In this document: positions 7,010 to 9,190 of the stretch, piece by piece
How positions within the stretch are numbered: position 1 is the first letter of the stretch
How the letters are laid out: each line of letters opens with the position of its first letter
Assembly (NCBI GenBank): GCA_945883665.1
Contig: CAMCXV010000041.1
Coordinates: 1 to 9,190, forward strand
DNA length: 9,190 bases
Origin: Rickettsia typhi
Lineage (GTDB): Bacteria; Pseudomonadota; Alphaproteobacteria; Rickettsiales; Rickettsiaceae
Reading direction: 5' to 3'
The notes under the pieces: generated by a model
Seen by the model: the letters and a program-made list of their open reading frames with translations, nothing else
Databases searched by the model: none
What the model was told of the DNA's origin: nothing
Made by a program: the position numbers and the translations under genes

Positions 7010-8002
7010 ATGTCAACCCTAATAGAGCTACAAATTAAAACGAAGATTGCTAATATTGCTTTTTCTGACAATTCAAAGGTTATAGAAAGATCTTCTGAAA
7101 TAATTATTAAAGATAATGATATAGGGTTTTCAATAGATATTAACGGCATTGATTTAGCAGAAGCAAAAAGAGTTAGGGAAATAGTAATTATTGAGTTACA
7201 AGAAATTGTTGATATTGGTAAAATTAACATCGTTTTAACCGCTTCTGAAAAGAAGCAAAAATTACAACAAAACAAAAACTCTAAGATTATACTCGATAAT
7301 ATTGACAAAGTAATTTTAGTAGCAGCTGGCAAAGGGGGGGTTGGGAAATCAACATTATCAGCACTTCTTGCACAAAAATTAGCTAACCAAGGGAAAAAAG
7401 TAGGAATAGTTGATGCAGATATTTACGGTCCCTCTATACCGAATATATTTGCACTATCTGGCATACCAGAAATTTTAAATAAACGAATGATCCCACTTTG
7501 TAATCATAATGTAAAAGTGAACTCCATTGGTTTTATTACCGATCCTTTGTCATCAATTAGCTGGCGTGGTCCTATGACTAGCAAAGCTCTTTATCAACTG
7601 ATTTCTTTAACAAATTGGGGAGAACTTGATTATTTGATAGTTGATACCCCACCCGGCACTGGCGATATACATTTAAGCTTGTTACAAAATTATCTTATTT
7701 CTGGTGTGATAATGGTAACAACACCGCAAAAAATTTCAGCAATTGATGTAACAAGAGCTATAAATTTATATAAAAAATTTGCTGTACCAATTATAGGAAT
7801 AATTGAAAATATGAGTTATTACACATCTCAAAACTTCTCAGAAAAAATAAATATATTTTCAGGAGATAGTGGCAAACAACTATCAATAGATCATAACATA
7901 CCTCTTTTAGCAAAAGTAGCTTTAAACACAGATTTAGCCAAAACATGCGACTTGGGAGAGTCTCTTAACAACTATTTTAATTTACTAGATTTTGAAATTT
8001 AA
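7010..8002 (+). CDS. mrp: Mrp/ApbC/NBP35-family P-loop ATPase, Fe-S cluster carrier type
   Basis: Mrp proteins bind ATP and Fe-S clusters and pass clusters to target enzymes in the cytosol. The 330-residue protein has an N-terminal DUF59/MIP18-like domain (about 1-85) and a MinD-like ATPase domain. Visible motifs are the deviant Walker A GKGGVGKS (107-114), DADIYGPSIP (135-144), SWRGPM (184-189), DTPPGTGD (212-219) and TTPQKISAIDV (237-247). I chose the ATG at 7010. The frame extends upstream to a TTG at 6914 that overlaps the hflK start codon, but the extra 32 residues do not look like Mrp, and the N-terminus from 7010 matches the family. After ENMSYY (266-271), where many Mrp proteins have a CxxC that bridges a cluster, the sequence reads TSQNFSEK. 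The only two cysteines are C164 and C313. It is divergent from the hfl operon. Confidence 0.93.
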   Translation: MSTLIELQIKTKIANIAFSDNSKVIERSSEIIIKDNDIGFSIDINGIDLAEAKRVREIVIIELQEIVDIGKINIVLTASEKKQKLQQNKNSKIILDNIDKVILVAAGKGGVGKSTLSALLAQKLANQGKKVGIVDADIYGPSIPNIFALSGIPEILNKRMIPLCNHNVKVNSIGFITDPLSSISWRGPMTSKALYQLISLTNWGELDYLIVDTPPGTGDIHLSLLQNYLISGVIMVTTPQKISAIDVTRAINLYKKFAVPIIGIIENMSYYTSQNFSEKINIFSGDSGKQLSIDHNIPLLAKVALNTDLAKTCDLGESLNNYFNLLDFEI

Positions 8003-8017
8003 TTAGAAATTCACACA

Positions 8018-8040
8018 GTGGTACTCAAGCAGAATACTAC
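8018..8040 (+). terminator. hairpin after mrp, possible weak terminator
   Basis: GTGGTACTC (8018-8026) and GAATACTAC (8032-8040) can fold into a 9-bp stem with one mismatch and one G-U pair around a 5-nt loop; an A-T pair at 8017/8041 extends it. It begins 15 bp after the mrp stop, the right place for a terminator. No solid U-run follows, so an intrinsic terminator is only weakly supported. Confidence 0.25.
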
Positions 8041-8140
8041 TAAATTCTTGAATCTCTATTGCAAATAAATATATTGATATTTTAATTAATTATTATTAAC
8101 ATCTTGGTATATACGTTTTATTTAATAATCAGAGATAGCT

Positions 8141-8695
8141 ATGAAAAATAATCACTCCCTTAAACAAAAAAAGGACTTATTCTTCCATCAGAATTTTTAT
8201 CACCCAATATAAATAATGATAATAAAATATTAGAAAAAGCAAAGGGTTTAGAAAAAAACTAATGTCTTTAGAAAAGTATTTCAAGAAAAAGAGGGGAAAT
8301 GGGTATTAAAAGAAGAGGTCACTCCTCATGATAAAAAAAACTTACTTTATCACTGCGCTACTGAATATGGTAATTTATACTTCAAAAAGAGTGATTATCC
8401 TCGGGCAGTTTCTTATCATGAAATAGCATATCATACCAAACCGAATGACGATGATTCAGCTTTGAATTTAGCTGCTAGTTATCACTATTTAACCAATAGT
8501 TGTTTTAAATTTGCTAAGGGACTAGCGGTTCAATGAGCCACTAAAGCTGGTGATTTATATTCTTTATTACATAACGAGTGTGAGTAAAATAATCTAAGTG
8601 ACTTGTGTTTTGTTGAGATTAATATAAATAATATGCAACAAAATCAATATATAGGAAATCTAGGTAGCAATTTTGATCCAGAGTTTCTAGATTAG
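8141..8695 (+). pseudogene. TPR-repeat protein, degraded (two frameshifts, two in-frame stops)
   Basis: An ATG at 8141 opens a frame that, with corrections, spans about 184 codons to a TAG at 8693-8695. After MKNNHSLKQK the frame is lost at a run of seven A (8166-8172). The next frame reads GLILPSEFLSPNINNDNK and on to GLEK. A second run of seven A (8252-8258) returns it to the first frame, giving NVFRKVFQEKEGKWVLKEEV. The central part is a recognisable tetratricopeptide repeat (EYGNLYFKKSDYPRAVSYHE, then IAYHTKPND) followed by a second helix pair. In-frame stops are TGA at 8534-8536, where a Trp is plausible, and TAA at 8585-8587; coding-like sequence continues past both to SNFDPEFLD. TPR proteins bind other proteins; this one's partner is unknown. 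The 138 bp before it hold the mrp hairpin and no convincing promoter. The gene is almost surely dead. Confidence 0.75.
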
Positions 8696-8774
8696 TGATA
8701 AAACAAAAATATCAATAATACATCTGCATCTGAGGCGATGCTTTACTGAAGTAGTTAACACGTATTTGATCTTA

Positions 8775-9111
8775 TCAACTATGCTTAAGATGTAATAAAG
8801 GAGCTATAGCTATACGAAGCTGAATTAAAGGATAATCTTTTATTACTGGTTTTTGTAATGGATGATCTAAAGTCTTAGCAACAAGATACCTCTTGGAATT
8901 ATTTTAGTATACTGCTCATAGACTTATTATTAAGCTGAATAAAGGTTTCTCCTTCTAAAAATGATTTTAACCATTCCCCTTTAAGAATTCCACTTGTTTG
9001 AAAAAAACTTATACTTAACTGCTTTTCTTTGTATTTATTGTTTATACTCAGTCCAGAATAAAATTCGAAGGTTTGAGTCTGATAATATTGAAATTTTCTG
9101 TCATTAGAGTA
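8775..9111 (-). pseudogene. unidentified minus-strand coding remnants
   Basis: Two adjacent stretches in different frames look coding but lack start codons. The upstream one (9111 to 8899, 70 codons) includes LSISFFQTSGILKGEWLKSF and GETFIQLNNKS. The downstream one (8900 to 8775, 41 codons) reads NSKRYLVAKTLDHPLQKPVI, then KDYPLIQLRIAIAPLLHLKH, and ends at a TGA followed at once by TAA. They may be parts of one gene split by a frameshift near 8900. I do not recognise the family. The upstream stretch overlaps the end of the IS630-like frame at 9048-9111, so one of the two readings there is false. Between the TPR pseudogene and 8775 (8696-8774) I see no gene; the minus strand there has another short open stretch (NYFSKASPQMQMYY) in the frame of the downstream remnant, beyond its stops. 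Confidence 0.35.
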
Positions 9112-9188
9112 TCAAGTTCATCCTTATATTGAGCAATATTATCTAAAAATCCCAAAATAGCATTTTGAAAATCTATAAATTTCTTATA
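9048..9188 (-). mobile_element. IS630-like transposase, C-terminal remnant
   Basis: The minus-strand frame from 9188 gives 46 residues and ends at a TGA at 9050-9048. It includes FQNAILGFLDNIAQYKDELD and LMTENFNII, which resemble the C-terminal tail of many IS630-family DDE transposases (an aromatic-rich helix, then YKxEL, then LMTxNFxII). This resemblance is from memory and the stretch is short. The DDE motifs would lie beyond the right edge of the window. It differs from the C-terminus at the left edge, so it would be a different element. Confidence 0.45.
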
Positions 9189-9190
9189 AC

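Noticed and set aside
6910..7332. Minus-strand open frame of 140 codons opposite mrp
   Set aside because: It lies antisense to the conserved Mrp N-terminus and overlaps the hflK start. Its hydrophobic, Leu/Ile/Ser-rich translation is what an AT-rich gene gives when read backwards.
8534..8536. TGA read as tryptophan (alternative genetic code)
   Set aside because: The intact genes use TGG for Trp and end on standard stops including TGA (trhO, hflC). A nonsense mutation in a dead gene explains this better.
8819..8945. Short direct repeat AGCTGAATTAAAGG (8819-8832) and AGCTGAATAAAGG (8933-8945)
   Set aside because: There are only two imperfect short copies about 115 bp apart in degraded AT-rich DNA, with no further copies or flanking pattern.
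8003..9190. tRNA, rRNA or CRISPR array in the gene-poor right end
   Set aside because: No cloverleaf-like stretch, no GC-richer island and no regularly spaced repeats were seen. The region reads as decayed protein-coding DNA.

Overview
This 9.2 kb window is very AT-rich, by eye about 70% A+T. It looks like the chromosome of an obligate intracellular alphaproteobacterium of the order Rickettsiales, most likely Rickettsiaceae. The base composition, the run hflK-hflC-htrA next to mrp, the short form of the tRNA hydroxylase TrhO, and the mix of a tidy housekeeping core with decayed IS-bearing edges all point that way. The species cannot be fixed from this sequence alone.

Layout. Positions 1-143 hold the 3' end of an IS630-type transposase on the plus strand. 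It butts directly into addA, which reads on the minus strand and is broken twice: by a frameshift near 550 and by truncation at the IS junction near 145-150. Upstream of addA, all on the minus strand and tightly packed, lie a PhoB/OmpR-type winged-helix protein (2035-2655), trhO (2652-3470), htrA/degP (3487-4962), hflC (4967-5824) and hflK (5856-6920). Gaps are -4 to 44 bp, so the whole block is probably one transcription unit read from a promoter in the 89-bp gap before hflK. The divergent neighbour mrp (7010-8002, plus strand) is intact. Beyond mrp, 8003-9190 is decayed: a TPR-protein pseudogene (8141-8695) with two poly-A frameshifts and two in-frame stops, then minus-strand coding remnants I could not identify, and the 3' end of a second IS630-like transposase at the right edge.

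Functions. HflK and HflC form the SPFH ring that cages the membrane protease FtsH. HtrA is the periplasmic serine protease/chaperone. Together they form a membrane and envelope protein quality-control module. TrhO modifies tRNA wobble uridine. Mrp is a P-loop ATPase of the Fe-S carrier family. The winged-helix protein may be a regulator, but its receiver domain is degenerate.

I found no clear new biological system. The observations most worth a second look are the loss of AddA by frameshift plus IS insertion, the atypical response regulator coupled to trhO, the symmetric element in the hflK/mrp divergent gap, the missing CxxC in Mrp, and the poly-A-tract decay of the TPR gene.
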